Assembly: GCF_007431345.1 (NCBI RefSeq)
Contig: NZ_CP041730.1
Span: forward strand, 4,712,001 to 4,776,000
DNA from: Chitinimonas arctica
Lineage (GTDB): Bacteria; Pseudomonadota; Gammaproteobacteria; Burkholderiales; Chitinimonadaceae
DNA: 64,000 nt
Direction: 5' to 3'
The translations under genes were made by a program, and so were the position numbers. Shown piece by piece: positions 39,901 through 50,123 of this stretch; position 1 is the first letter of the stretch; each line of letters opens with the position of its first letter. Under the pieces are notes generated by a model. The model was not told the DNA's origin. It saw only the letters and a program-made list of their open reading frames with translations, and did no database searches.

Positions 39901-42900
39901 TGGACGGCGAAACCCTGCCGGCTACCGGCCCAGGCTACCGTCATTACGCACTGGCACTGGCGGAAGCACGCCGCCAGCCCTTGTGGGAGACGGCGCAGCG
40001 TTTCTGGCGCGATTACCTGCAAGGGCTGGCATTCGACCCATTCGGCCACGGCGCGGTGGAAGAGGGCGGCCGGATGGCCAGCCTGAGCTGGCAACTGAGC
40101 GCCGCCGAGCAGGCGGCCTGCCAGCGCGTGTGCGCCGAACTCAAGCTGACGCCGGCCAGCTTCTTTCTTGCCCTGTGGGGGCTGGTGGTGGCGCGGGAAG
40201 GCAGCAGCGACGCCTTTTCCATTTCGGTTGCCAATGCCTACGGTGCGCGGCAAGGGCTGGAGACGGTCGGCATGTTCGTCTCGCTCGTGCCCTGCAGCCT
40301 GCGTTTCGGCCGCGATAACCCGAGCTTCGCCGATTACGCACGGCAACTGGCGGATACGCAGTGGCAGGTAATGGAACAGCTGTTCTTCCCGGTCGAAGAA
40401 GTATTCCCGCTGCTGGAACCCGATCCGCGCCGGTTCGGCAGCAACCCCCTGCTCAATGTGGCCTACTCCTATCTGGAAGGGGGGGCGTCCGAGCCGACTG
40501 TCGCGACCGACAGCAATGGCGTCGAAGCACAGGGGCCGCTTAGCCTGGCGATCCAGCACGGCGACGGGCAATGCCGGCTGGCGCTGGAATACCAGCCAAC
40601 CCTCTTCACTGCCGCCCGGATAGAGCGGCTGGCTGCATGCTGGCGCGAGTTGCTGCAGCAGCTGGCCAGCCATGCCCCGGCCGACTGGAAGGTGGACGAT
40701 TGGGTGGGCGCCACGGCGAGCTTCCGTCCCGCTGTGCGGCATGAGTCCGGCCCCGCCATCGATGCCATCCTGCGGCAGAGCTTCCTGCAACTGGGCGGGC
40801 GGCCGGCTGTCATCGACGATGCGGGCGAACTGTCCTGGCAGGAGTTTGCCGCGCTGACGGCCGGCTATGTACAACGCCTGAACGTAACTAGCGTGCGGCG
40901 GGCACTGATCCTGGGCACGACCGGCCGTCAATTGCAGGCCTTCCTGGCCGCCTGCTTCCTGACCCGTACCACCTACCTGGCGCTGGAAGACGGCACGCCC
41001 GAGGCCCGGGTGGAGGAAGTGCGGCAGCACGCAGCGCCGGATCTGGTGATCGACACCGGCCGCGAAACCGTCACCCCGCTCGCCTTCGACTGGGCAGGGT
41101 TCGAGAGCGTCAAGACGCTGGCGGACAACCCGACCGGCTGGATCCTGTACAGCTCGGGCACCACCGGCCGGCCCAAGGGCATCTGCGTGGCCGCCGAGAC
41201 CGTGGCCGCCTATCTGGCCTCGCTGGTCGAACGACTGCGGCTGCCGGCCGGCGTACGTGTCACCCAGCAATTCTCGCCCAGCTTCGACGGCTATCTCGAA
41301 GAAGTGCTGCTGGCCTGGGCCATGCAAGGGACCAGCCTGGTCGTCGACCGCTACAGCCTGCTGGACGAACGCAAGGCGCGCGCCTTCCTGCAGCAACGGC
41401 GGCCCGATGTCATCTCGGCGGCGCCGGCACTCCTGTCGGCATGGAACCGCATAAGCGATCTGCAGCCGCTTCCGCGCGTCTGCATCAGCGGTGGCGACTT
41501 CCTTGCGCCGGCCGACATCAACCGGCTGCGCGCGCATATGCAGATATGGAACAGCTACGGCCCGACCGAGACCTGCATTGCCGCCTCCATGCTCGATTGC
41601 AGCCAGGTCCAGGCCGGCGCTACGCTGTCGATCGGTACCCCGTTTGCCCACGTGGCCTTCTCGGTGGTCGATGCGGAAGGCCGCCGACTGCGGCCCGGCC
41701 AATGGGGTGAGCTGCTGATCCATGGCGACTTTGCCCGGCACGGCTATCTGGACGACCCCGAGCGGACAGCGGAACGCTTTGGCAGCGACGAAAACGGCTT
41801 TTACTTCCGTACCGGCGACATGGCGATGGCCGGCCATGATGGCCAGTACTTCCTGCGCGGCCGGATGGACGACAGCTGCAAGGTCCGCGGCAATTTCATC
41901 GGCCTGGGCGAGCTGGAAGGCAAGGCCAGCCAGTACCCCGGCGTGCTGGCTGCCGGGGCGGCCGTTGCCTGGCCCGGCATGGCCGAAGCCTGCCTGGTGC
42001 TGGCGGTGGAAGGCCAGCCCGACAGCCTGGGCGGGCTGCAGCAGCATCTGGCCCGCCACTACACCCGCTCGCACCTGCCCTCGGCGATCTTTCCGCTGGC
42101 CCAGCTGCCGCGTACCGACACCGGCAAGCTGGACCGGGCAGGCGTGGTGGCGCAGTTCCACGCTTGGCGCGAGCGGGCACAGCCGGTCTCCGGCGAAATC
42201 GAACAGGACGAGGACCTGCTTGCCCTGATGGCGTGCTGGCGCGATTGCCTGAATTACCAAGGCCCGCTGGGACGGGATGCCGACTTCTTCCTGGTGTCGG
42301 GTTCTTCGCTGAGCGCCGTCCGGCTCGCCGGCCAGATCGAAACCCGCTTCGGCGTGAGTTTCAGCCCGGTCGATGTCTTCCGCCATGCCACCGTTGCCGG
42401 CCAGCAGGCCTTGATCGCGGCGCGGCGACTGGGCGAATCGGCGGCGCCGGTCAGCGTGCGGCAGCTGAATGCCGATGTGGCCGGCACACCGAGCCTGATC
42501 CTGCTGCCGCCGGCACTGGGCGGGCTGCAGGAGTTGCAGGCGCTGGCCGACCGCTGGTCGGGCCAGGTAGCGGTATCGGTGCTGACATTGGCACCGGAAG
42601 CGGCCGAGGCCCTGTCGGAAGCCGCCTTCGAAACCGCCTTGCTGCAAACGCTACAGCCCTTGCTGGCGGCAGCCGGCAGACCGGTGTGGCTGGGTGGCTA
42701 TTCGCTCGGGGCCGAGATGCTGGCGGCGCTGCTCGAGCGGCATCCGGCACTGGCCGATGGGATCGACAGGCTGGTGTTCCTCGATCCGAACCTCGATACC
42801 CGGCTGTTCGAGGGCCCCGGACTATTCGCCGAATTCATCGAGTTCTTCAGCGAGCTGGGCCAAGCCGAAGATTTGGGCGGGATGCTGGACGGTATAGCCG

Positions 42901-43211
42901 AAGCCAGCCTGCGCCAGCGCATGCCGGCGCTGTATCGCGAATGGCGCCAATACCGGCTGCAGCACGGCTTGCTGGCAGGCCGCAGCTTTGCGGCGCGGGT
43001 GCCGGCGCTGCTGCAAGCCGGCACGGCCGTGTCCGTGCTGCTGTCGGACGAAGCCGATGCCGCTGCAATGGCCGGCCTGCCTGCCGAGCTGGCGCGGAAT
43101 GGTTGGCTGCGGCAGTTCGCCGGCAGCCACACCGGATTCCTGCTGGCCCTCGACGCCCAAGAACTGATGCATGACCACAGGGTAGCGGCGGACCGCTACT
43201 CGCTTGTTTAA
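36910..43211 (+). CDS. NRPS, (half C)-A-T-C-A-T-TE, split by an apparent frameshift
   Basis: Terminal NRPS in two frames: 36910 to ~39433 and from there to 43211. The first ~230 residues look like only the C-terminal lobe of a condensation domain (no HHxxxD). A1: A3 reads TSGSEGQPKG (Glu for Thr), specificity positions D-Y-L-L-F-G-V-V-L-K, unmatched. T1: GGHSLRAA. After the frame change: C with HHILVDE (~39840); A2 with SSGTTGRPKG (~41155), code D-G-E-S-C-S-S-I-A-K, unmatched; T2 with GSSLSAV; and a thioesterase with GYSLGAEM (~42700) and GSHTG near the end. The TE makes this the last step of the line even though a PKS gene follows. It overlaps the previous gene by 8 bp. Confidence 0.88.
39431..39433 (+). 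other. Apparent one-base deletion (C run) after the first carrier domain
   Basis: The upper frame reads ...VEARLAQPSDQPA and then turns to Arg/Cys-rich nonsense. The next frame gives PSFQRLLASVPAGEAG, then PLSSQEARLYAQYRL, a normal start of a condensation domain. One extra C in CCC (GGCCCGAGC) restores a single frame. The sequence context is almost the same as at 22347. Confidence 0.8.
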
Positions 43212-43230
43212 ATAAGGTAATCAAATCGAT

Positions 43231-46200
43231 ATGAGCGCAGCAATAAGAGAAGACCTGGACATTGCCGTGATCGGCCTCGCCGGCCGCTTTCCCGGTGCCG
43301 ATAACTGCCAGGCGTACTGGCGCAACCTGCTGATGGGCGTGGACTGTGTCTCGCGCTTTTCGGAGGAGGAGTTGCTGGCTGCCGGCCATGACCCGGCCAA
43401 GATACGCAATAAGGACTACGTGCCGGTGAACGGCGTGTTGGGTGGGGCCGACCATTTCGACGCCGAGTTCTTCGGCTACAGCCAGGCCGAAGCGGCCGTG
43501 ATGGATCCGCAAACCCGGCTGATGCTCGAATGCGTATGGCACGCATTGGAAAATGCCGGGGTCGATCCCGACAAGCGCGGACGCAATATCGGTCTGTTCC
43601 TGGGCGCTCGCAGCACGGTGCAATGGACCATGCAGGCCATGCTGTCGGGCTTGGCCGACAATGTCGGCGGCTTTCTGGCCTCGCAGCTGGCCAACAAGGA
43701 CGCCATGGCCACGCTGATTTCGTGGAAGCTGGGCCTGCAGGGGCCGAGCTTTACCATGCAGACCGCCTGCTCGACCAGCCTGGTCAGCATTCACCAGGCG
43801 GTGCAGAGCCTGCTGAGCGGCGAGTGCGATTTCGCGGTGGCCGGCGGCGTCAGCCTGCTGCTGCCGCAGCAGAACGGCCACACCTACCAGGAAGGCATGC
43901 TGTTCTCGCGCGATGGCAAGACCCGCGCCTTCGACGCCGATGCCAGCGGTAGCGTGTTCGGCAGCGGCCTGGGCGCCGTGGTATTGCGGCGGGCCGGGGA
44001 TGCGATCGCCGATGGCGATCCGATCTGGGCCATCCTGAAGGGCTCGGCCATCAATAACGACGGTGCTCGCAAGGTCGGCTATACCGCTCCCAGCGTCAAG
44101 GGCCAGGCCGAAGTGATCCGTTCCGCCCTGGGGCTGGCCGAAGTCGAGGCCGCCGATCTGGACTACATCGAGTGCCATGGCACGGCCACCGCGCTGGGCG
44201 ACAGCATCGAGTTCATGGCGCTGCGGGAGGTATTCCAGTGCGACCGCATCGACGATGCCGCCGTGCCGAACCAATGCGCTTTGGGGGCCGTAAAAAGCAA
44301 TATCGGCCACCTGGATTCGGCCGCGGGCGTGGCCGGCTTTATCAAGATGGTGATGGCGCTGCGCCATGGCGTGATTCCGCCCACCCTGCATTTTCAGCGC
44401 CCCAATCCGCAGCTGCAATTCGACCGCGCGCCGTTCTACATCAATAGCGACGCCCAGCCCTGGCCCGCGCGGCCCGGCAAGCCGCGCCTGGGCGGCGTCA
44501 GCAGCTTCGGCATCGGCGGTACCAATGCCCATATCGTGCTGCAGCAGTATGTGACGCCGGCCGAGCCGTCCGTACCCGCCAGCTCGGCCACGCTGCTGTT
44601 CCCCTTCTCGGCCCGCAATCCTGCCGCATTGGGTCGCCAGCTGGAGGCGATGGCGCAATGGCTGGTGACGCAGGAAGGCCTGGATCCGGCGGCGCTGGCC
44701 CATACGCTGGCACGCCGTCGCAGCCTGCCTTGCCGCCTGCTGCTGGCGGCGGATTCCCGCGCGGCGCTGCTGCGGGAGATCAAGCGCTATCTGGCGCAGG
44801 AAGAGGCCGTGGCAGCCCTGGACTTTATACGTCCAGCCCTGGAAAACAACGCTGCCGACCAACTGGCCGCCGCCGCTGGCTGGCTGGCCGGCAAACCACA
44901 GGAACTGCCGGCCGCGCTGCTGGCCTACTTCGAGGGTGTTCCGCTGCTCGACCTGCCGGCTTACCCGTTCGAGCGTGAGTCGCATGGCATCGGCCATATC
45001 GCCGACAAGACCTGGCTGCAGATCGCCGAACTGCTGACCGGCTCCGAGGGCGGCAAACGCTCGAAGAACGAAGCGGGGCTGCTGCTGCCATTCTGGCGGC
45101 CCGTGCGGCCTGCAAGCGCGGCGGAGACGCCGCCGCGGGCATTGCTGCTGGCCGATCCGGCACTTGCCGCCTTGGTCGAGGGCCTGGCAGGCCGGCAGGT
45201 CGAGGCGGCCAGCGTGGACCTGCGGTGTCCGGTCGCCCTGCGCACCGCCCTGGCGCGCTTGACCGCCGAGGCACAGCCCGGCCAGTCGCTGGTCCTGGCG
45301 CTCGCCTTCGCGCCCACCGCCTTTACCCTGGCCGACGATGCACTGGCGCGGCTGGCGGAGCTGGGCCGGATGCTGGCATCGACCGATTTCTCGGGCTTCG
45401 CCTCCACCCAGCTGTACCTGCTGGCACCGACAACGACCGCCACGGCGGATGCCGATGCCGTCTTCACCGAAGCGGCCTTGAAGTCGCTGGCACTGGTGGC
45501 GCCGCAGGAGGTGCCCGGCATCCGCTGCAGCTTTGTCCAACTGGCCGATACCGATGCGGCAAGCACGCAGGCAACGCTGGCCCGCCTGCTGCAGGCCCCG
45601 CTGGCCGGGCCGCTCAAGCTCTCGGCGGAGGGCCTGTTCGTCGAGGATTTCCGCAGTCCCGATGCCGACGAGAGCGAGGGCCTGGATGCCGAGCGCTTCA
45701 TGGGCAAGACCTATGTCCTGACCGGCGCGGGCGGCCGTATGGCCAAGGTGATGGCAGGCGTGCTGGCCCGCCGCTACGGCGCCAGGCTGGCGCTGGTCAG
45801 CCGGCAGGCGGCTGACTCCACCGCCATGCAAGCGCTGCGGGCCGACCTGCTGGCGGCGGGTGCGGCGGCGGTCGAAGTGTTCCCGTTTACCCTGGCGACC
45901 GAAGCCGATGGCGTAGCGCTATTCACGGACATCCGCGAGCGGCTGGGGCCGATTTTTGCGGTGATCCATGCCGCCGGCGTGACCGACGGGGATTCGTTCT
46001 CGCCGCTGGCCGGCCTGGATGCCCGCCATTACCGCGCCCAGCTCGACCCCAAGGCCCGGGCGGCGCAGGTGCTGGCAGCGGTATTCGCCCACATCCCGGT
46101 CGAGTACTGCTTTGTCACCTCGTCGATGTCGGCATTCTTCGGCGGGATCGCCCACGCGCCGTATGCTGCGGCCAATCTCTTCCTGGACGGCTGGGGCCGT

Positions 46201-48171
46201 AGCCGCAACCGGCAGGCAATCGGGCCGCGCTGGGTGGTGGTGAACTGGGAGACCGTGCACTTCGACGCCCATCGGCAGGGCGAGGCGCCGACCTGGGGCG
46301 CCAACGAGGTGGCATTGGCCGGCGCCGACTTCCCGGCGTTGTTCGAGCAAAGCCTGCGAGAGCACGACAGCGAAGGGCAGAAGATTTTCTCGGCCGGCCG
46401 CTTCGTCGATCGGCTGCAAACCTGGGGTGGTCGCCTGGCCGGCGTGGCAGCGTCCGCACAGCCGGCGGCAGCCGGCGGCTTGCGCCTCAAACCGCGTCCG
46501 GCCACCGTGACGGCGGCCTACCTGGCGCCGTCCACGCCCTTGCAGACCGAACTCGCAGCCATCTGGAGCCCGATCCTGGGCGTGGAAGGCATTGGCGTGG
46601 ACGACCGCTTCATGGACTTGGGCGGCGATAGCCTCAAGACCATCGTGATGGCGGAAAAGGTCTACAAGAAGCTCGGCAAGCGCGTGGTCATCCAGGAATT
46701 CTTCGTCCAGCCCACCATCCGCGAACTGGAGCGTCAATGCCTGCTGGAAGGCAACCGGGCCGATGCCGCGCCCGTGGTCGAAATCGACCCGGCCGCGCCT
46801 ATCGTCGCGAGCGCCACGCAGGAGTCGCTGTATGTACACCAGACCACCTTCGCGGATGCCAGCTACAACATGCCGGTCGCGTTCCATTGCCCGGTACGGT
46901 TCAGCGCAGTGGCGGTCGCCGCGGCAATCCGCCAGGTGGCCGAGCGGCATCCGGTGCTCAAGTGCCTGTTCGCGCGGCGGGATGGCCAGCTGCTGTTGCT
47001 GCCGCAACTCGCCGGCGATGTCAGCCTGACCGTCGCGCATGCCGCCGCCGACGAGGCCGAAAACACCGCGCGGCTGCAGGCATTTGCCGGCCAGCCCTTC
47101 GACCTGCACGTCGATCTACCGATCCGGGCGCTATTGCTGGAATCGACCCGGCCCGAAGTGGCGCACCAGGTGCTGATCGTGGTCCATCACATCGTTTGCG
47201 ATGCCGTCTCGCTCGGCATTCTGGCCAACGACTTCCAGGGCCTGCTGGCAGGCCATGCGCTGCCGGCAGCGGACTACCAGTTTGCCGCCTATCGCCACCA
47301 GCAGCAGAAGTCCGAAAGCGCCGAACAAAGCCGCAAGGACAAGGCTTACTGGCTGGCCAACTTATTGCCCCTGCCCAAGCCGCTGGCCTTGCCGCTGCAA
47401 GCGGGCGCGCATGGCCAGGCCGATGCCGACAGCCATCGCGGCATCACGCAGCTGCGGTCGATGCCGGCGCCTTTGGCCGCCAAGATCCGCGCGCTGTGCG
47501 AAGAACTGGGGGTGTCGCCGTTCATCTTCTTCCTGGGTGCCTTCGGCGCGCTGATGAGCAAGATCGGCCATAGCGAGTCGGTGCTGCTGGGCGTGCCCGT
47601 GACCGGCCGCAACCAGCCCGAGGAACTTGCGCTGGTGGGGTATCTCGTCAACCTGCTGGCGGTAAAGATGGAGGTCGATCCCGACTTCGCGGTGGCCGAT
47701 TATCTGCTCGACCTGCAAGCGCAGTGGAACGAAAGCGTGCCCTATCAACGCTGCGCGCCGGGCGAGCTGGTGGAAGCATTGCGCGGCGAGCCGTACTGCC
47801 AGGACCGGCAGGGCCGGCATCCGCTGTTCGATGTGGTGTTCGGCTATCTGCCCTTCAGCCTGAATGGCGGCACCGAAGCGGGCGACGACGGCGGCTTTGC
47901 ACGGCTGGAGCTGGCGGCCGACACCGCCAAGTTCGATCTGTTGCTGGAGGTGTCCGAAACCCGCGACGCCTTCGACTGCGAGATCCAGTATCGCGAACGT
48001 TTGTTCAGCGAGGCGACCATCACGGCGGTATTCGACTACTTCTTCGAACTGGTCGATTCGGTGCTGGCCGACCCCGAGACCGAGCTGGGCCAGCTGTTGC
48101 CGGCACTGCAATCCGCCTCGGCCCAGGCGGGCATCAGCGCGCAGGACGTGGATCAGGAGTTCGACTTTTGA
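43231..48171 (+). CDS. PKS-NRPS hybrid, KS-KR-ACP-C, AT-less
   Basis: 1646-aa protein. KS with TACSTS (~43768), ECHGTAT and KSNIGH; then a ~150-residue AT-to-KR style linker (PAYPFERESHG) but no GHSxG acyltransferase. KR with TGAGGRMA (~45721) and SSMSAFF ... PYAAANL (Ser and Tyr present). ACP with GGDSLKTI (~46621). C-terminal condensation domain with HHIVCDA (~47187), with Ala in place of the usual Gly. The missing AT implies loading in trans, most likely by the 16531 protein with aminomalonyl-ACP. KR alone would leave a beta-hydroxyl, giving an alpha-amino-beta-hydroxy unit. The final C should join this chain to Gly on the A-first NRPS at 30528, so gene order and assembly order differ. Confidence 0.9.
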   Translation: MSAAIREDLDIAVIGLAGRFPGADNCQAYWRNLLMGVDCVSRFSEEELLAAGHDPAKIRNKDYVPVNGVLGGADHFDAEFFGYSQAEAAVMDPQTRLMLECVWHALENAGVDPDKRGRNIGLFLGARSTVQWTMQAMLSGLADNVGGFLASQLANKDAMATLISWKLGLQGPSFTMQTACSTSLVSIHQAVQSLLSGECDFAVAGGVSLLLPQQNGHTYQEGMLFSRDGKTRAFDADASGSVFGSGLGAVVLRRAGDAIADGDPIWAILKGSAINNDGARKVGYTAPSVKGQAEVIRSALGLAEVEAADLDYIECHGTATALGDSIEFMALREVFQCDRIDDAAVPNQCALGAVKSNIGHLDSAAGVAGFIKMVMALRHGVIPPTLHFQRPNPQLQFDRAPFYINSDAQPWPARPGKPRLGGVSSFGIGGTNAHIVLQQYVTPAEPSVPASSATLLFPFSARNPAALGRQLEAMAQWLVTQEGLDPAALAHTLARRRSLPCRLLLAADSRAALLREIKRYLAQEEAVAALDFIRPALENNAADQLAAAAGWLAGKPQELPAALLAYFEGVPLLDLPAYPFERESHGIGHIADKTWLQIAELLTGSEGGKRSKNEAGLLLPFWRPVRPASAAETPPRALLLADPALAALVEGLAGRQVEAASVDLRCPVALRTALARLTAEAQPGQSLVLALAFAPTAFTLADDALARLAELGRMLASTDFSGFASTQLYLLAPTTTATADADAVFTEAALKSLALVAPQEVPGIRCSFVQLADTDAASTQATLARLLQAPLAGPLKLSAEGLFVEDFRSPDADESEGLDAERFMGKTYVLTGAGGRMAKVMAGVLARRYGARLALVSRQAADSTAMQALRADLLAAGAAAVEVFPFTLATEADGVALFTDIRERLGPIFAVIHAAGVTDGDSFSPLAGLDARHYRAQLDPKARAAQVLAAVFAHIPVEYCFVTSSMSAFFGGIAHAPYAAANLFLDGWGRSRNRQAIGPRWVVVNWETVHFDAHRQGEAPTWGANEVALAGADFPALFEQSLREHDSEGQKIFSAGRFVDRLQTWGGRLAGVAASAQPAAAGGLRLKPRPATVTAAYLAPSTPLQTELAAIWSPILGVEGIGVDDRFMDLGGDSLKTIVMAEKVYKKLGKRVVIQEFFVQPTIRELERQCLLEGNRADAAPVVEIDPAAPIVASATQESLYVHQTTFADASYNMPVAFHCPVRFSAVAVAAAIRQVAERHPVLKCLFARRDGQLLLLPQLAGDVSLTVAHAAADEAENTARLQAFAGQPFDLHVDLPIRALLLESTRPEVAHQVLIVVHHIVCDAVSLGILANDFQGLLAGHALPAADYQFAAYRHQQQKSESAEQSRKDKAYWLANLLPLPKPLALPLQAGAHGQADADSHRGITQLRSMPAPLAAKIRALCEELGVSPFIFFLGAFGALMSKIGHSESVLLGVPVTGRNQPEELALVGYLVNLLAVKMEVDPDFAVADYLLDLQAQWNESVPYQRCAPGELVEALRGEPYCQDRQGRHPLFDVVFGYLPFSLNGGTEAGDDGGFARLELAADTAKFDLLLEVSETRDAFDCEIQYRERLFSEATITAVFDYFFELVDSVLADPETELGQLLPALQSASAQAGISAQDVDQEFDF

Positions 48172-49289
48172 TGATGGGACAAACCATGAGTTTTATCGGC
48201 AAGGCATGGAATGCCTTGGGTGACGCGGCACTATGGGCGTACGAGGATGTCAGCATCTACCGGCAAGCGCGCGAGCCGGCGTCCCCCATCGACAAGGCCG
48301 AGGCGCTGCAGCGCTTGCAACAGGCCGAATATCGCGAAGTTGAGCGGGTCAAGGATATATCGGCCGCCGATTTCGCCGAGCGCTACCTGATGCGCCGGCA
48401 GCCGGTGATCGTGACCGATGGTTTGCGCGATTGGCCGGCGCGCGATGGCTGGAGCTTCGACTCTTTCAGCCGCGAGTTCGGCGACATGACGGTGCAACTG
48501 CAGGACGCCGGCTTTCGCCCCGGCGCAAAGGCCAAGCTGGGCAGCTATCTGGCCGAGGTAGCGAGCCGGCCGCCCGTGGCGCTGGGTGAGCTGAACCGGG
48601 ATCTGGATTACCTGCGCTACACCTACGATTCGTATTTCAAGCATCTGTTGTTCACCTGGGGCTTTGGTCACCGGGTGAAAACCGATTCCTTCAGCTTCGT
48701 GGCCTTCCAGCGCATCCGCGAGCAATGGCGCCGGCCGTATTTCCTGCCGGCCGGCGGCTACCGGATTCCCTGGGTACAGGTGGGCGAGCTGCAGCCGAAC
48801 GAGCGGATGTGCCAGGACTGGGGGCTGTATTTCTCGGCACCCGGTGCCTGCACCCGCCTGCACGTGGACGGCATGCGCAGCAATGCCGTGCTGTGCCAGA
48901 TCGCCGGCACCAAGGCAGGCTGGATCTTTTCGCCCTCGCTCGAAGGGGCAGCCCGCTGCGCGGCGGAAGGCAAGCCCGCCGATGACTTCCCCGGCCATGG
49001 CGACGATGCGGCGGACCGCATCTGGCGCTTCGACCTGATGCCGGGCGAGATCATGCTGATCCCGCGCGGCTTGAGCCACGAAGTGCATACGCTGTCGCCC
49101 AGCATTTCGCTGACCTACAACTTCGTGACCAAGGGGGAGTGGCAGGAATACTTCCGCTACAAAAAGGCGCGTGGCGCGGGCTGGATCGCCGGTTCGCCCA
49201 TCTCGGCCGTGCCCGAGTTCGAACGGATCTACCGGGGCGGCGCCGGCACCGCCGCCGCCCCGGCCGACAAGGAGCTGCACCTTGCCTGA
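48171..49289 (+). CDS. JmjC/cupin-like Fe(II)/2-oxoglutarate oxygenase (tailoring)
   Basis: 372-aa cupin-like protein of the JmjC/Cupin_8 group. It has the iron facial triad: HVD in TRLHVDGMRSN and the distal His in RGLSHEVHTLS. Such enzymes hydroxylate amino-acid side chains or peptides with O2 and 2-oxoglutarate. Here it probably hydroxylates a carrier-bound or finished residue of the product; the site is unknown. Start options are ATG 48171 (overlapping the previous TGA, with AGGAG 11 nt upstream), 48174 or 48186; I use the first. The last 8 bp overlap the thioesterase start. Confidence 0.8.
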   Translation: MMGQTMSFIGKAWNALGDAALWAYEDVSIYRQAREPASPIDKAEALQRLQQAEYREVERVKDISAADFAERYLMRRQPVIVTDGLRDWPARDGWSFDSFSREFGDMTVQLQDAGFRPGAKAKLGSYLAEVASRPPVALGELNRDLDYLRYTYDSYFKHLLFTWGFGHRVKTDSFSFVAFQRIREQWRRPYFLPAGGYRIPWVQVGELQPNERMCQDWGLYFSAPGACTRLHVDGMRSNAVLCQIAGTKAGWIFSPSLEGAARCAAEGKPADDFPGHGDDAADRIWRFDLMPGEIMLIPRGLSHEVHTLSPSISLTYNFVTKGEWQEYFRYKKARGAGWIAGSPISAVPEFERIYRGGAGTAAAPADKELHLA

Positions 49290-50106
49290 TCCTCTCTCCG
49301 CCAATGTGATCCTGCCCCCGGCGCAAAGCAGGCCGGATGCGGCGGTACAGCTGCTGTTCCTGCACCATGCCGGAGGATCGAGCTATCCCTATCTGCAACT
49401 GGGCAACCAGCTCTCGCCGGCCATCGAACCGTTTTGCCTGGAGCTGGCCGGGCGCGGCTCGCGCTTTCTGGAGCCGCTGCAGGCCGACCCGGAACCGACG
49501 CTGGCGGCCATCGTCGCGGCGGTCGAGCGGCTGGGCCTGGGTCAGCGCAAGCCGCTGTTGCTGTTTGGCCACAGTCTGGGGGCCGAACTCGCCTACCAGC
49601 TTGCTGCGCGGCTGTTGGCCCGTTCCTTGCCGATGCCGCTGGGGCTTATCCTGTCGGCCCGGGTATTCGTCGACCCCGTTACGGTCAGTCGGCAGCCGCC
49701 TGGGGTGCCGGATGAGACGCTGACCGATGCGGCCATCCTGCGATTGTTGCAAGCCTATGGCGGCACGCCGGACGAAGTGCTGACGGATCCCGAACTGAGC
49801 CGCTACGTGGTCGGTGTCATGCGTAACGACATGGCACTGCTGGCTGCGCTATGCCGTCTGCCCAAGCCGCTGCTGCCGATAGCGGCCGAGGTTGCGGGGG
49901 GCGATGCCGATCACCGCGTACCGGCGCAGCAGCTCGCCGACTGGGGCCGCGCGTTTGCCGGGCCGGTCGGGCTGAGCCAGTTCGCCGGCGATCATTTCTA
50001 CCTGTTTTCGAATGTGCAGATCATCCCCTGGATCGAGCAGCAGGCCAGCCAGCTGGCCTTTGCCGTACCGGGGCGGGCGAGCCTGCCGCAAGCTGCAATC
50101 CTTTAA
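49282..50106 (+). CDS. Type II thioesterase
   Basis: 274-aa alpha/beta hydrolase of the GrsT/RifR editing type: FLHHAGGSS near the N-terminus, FGHSLGAE (nucleophile Ser) and GDHFYL (catalytic His). It removes misprimed or stalled acyl groups from carrier domains. The TTG at 49282 is the likely start because AAGGAG lies 7 bp upstream and family members begin just before this; upstream sequence in the frame is low-complexity Pro/Arg. Coupled to the oxygenase gene by an 8-bp overlap. Confidence 0.9.
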   Translation: MPDPLSANVILPPAQSRPDAAVQLLFLHHAGGSSYPYLQLGNQLSPAIEPFCLELAGRGSRFLEPLQADPEPTLAAIVAAVERLGLGQRKPLLLFGHSLGAELAYQLAARLLARSLPMPLGLILSARVFVDPVTVSRQPPGVPDETLTDAAILRLLQAYGGTPDEVLTDPELSRYVVGVMRNDMALLAALCRLPKPLLPIAAEVAGGDADHRVPAQQLADWGRAFAGPVGLSQFAGDHFYLFSNVQIIPWIEQQASQLAFAVPGRASLPQAAIL

Positions 50107-50123
50107 CCAAGTCGAGTCCACCC

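Noticed and set aside
43211..43231. Cluster end at the thioesterase (43211)
   Set aside because: The following PKS, oxygenase, type II TE, acetyltransferase and hydroxyacyl dehydrogenase are in the same orientation with tight spacing and complete the pathway, so the cluster extends to about 51944.
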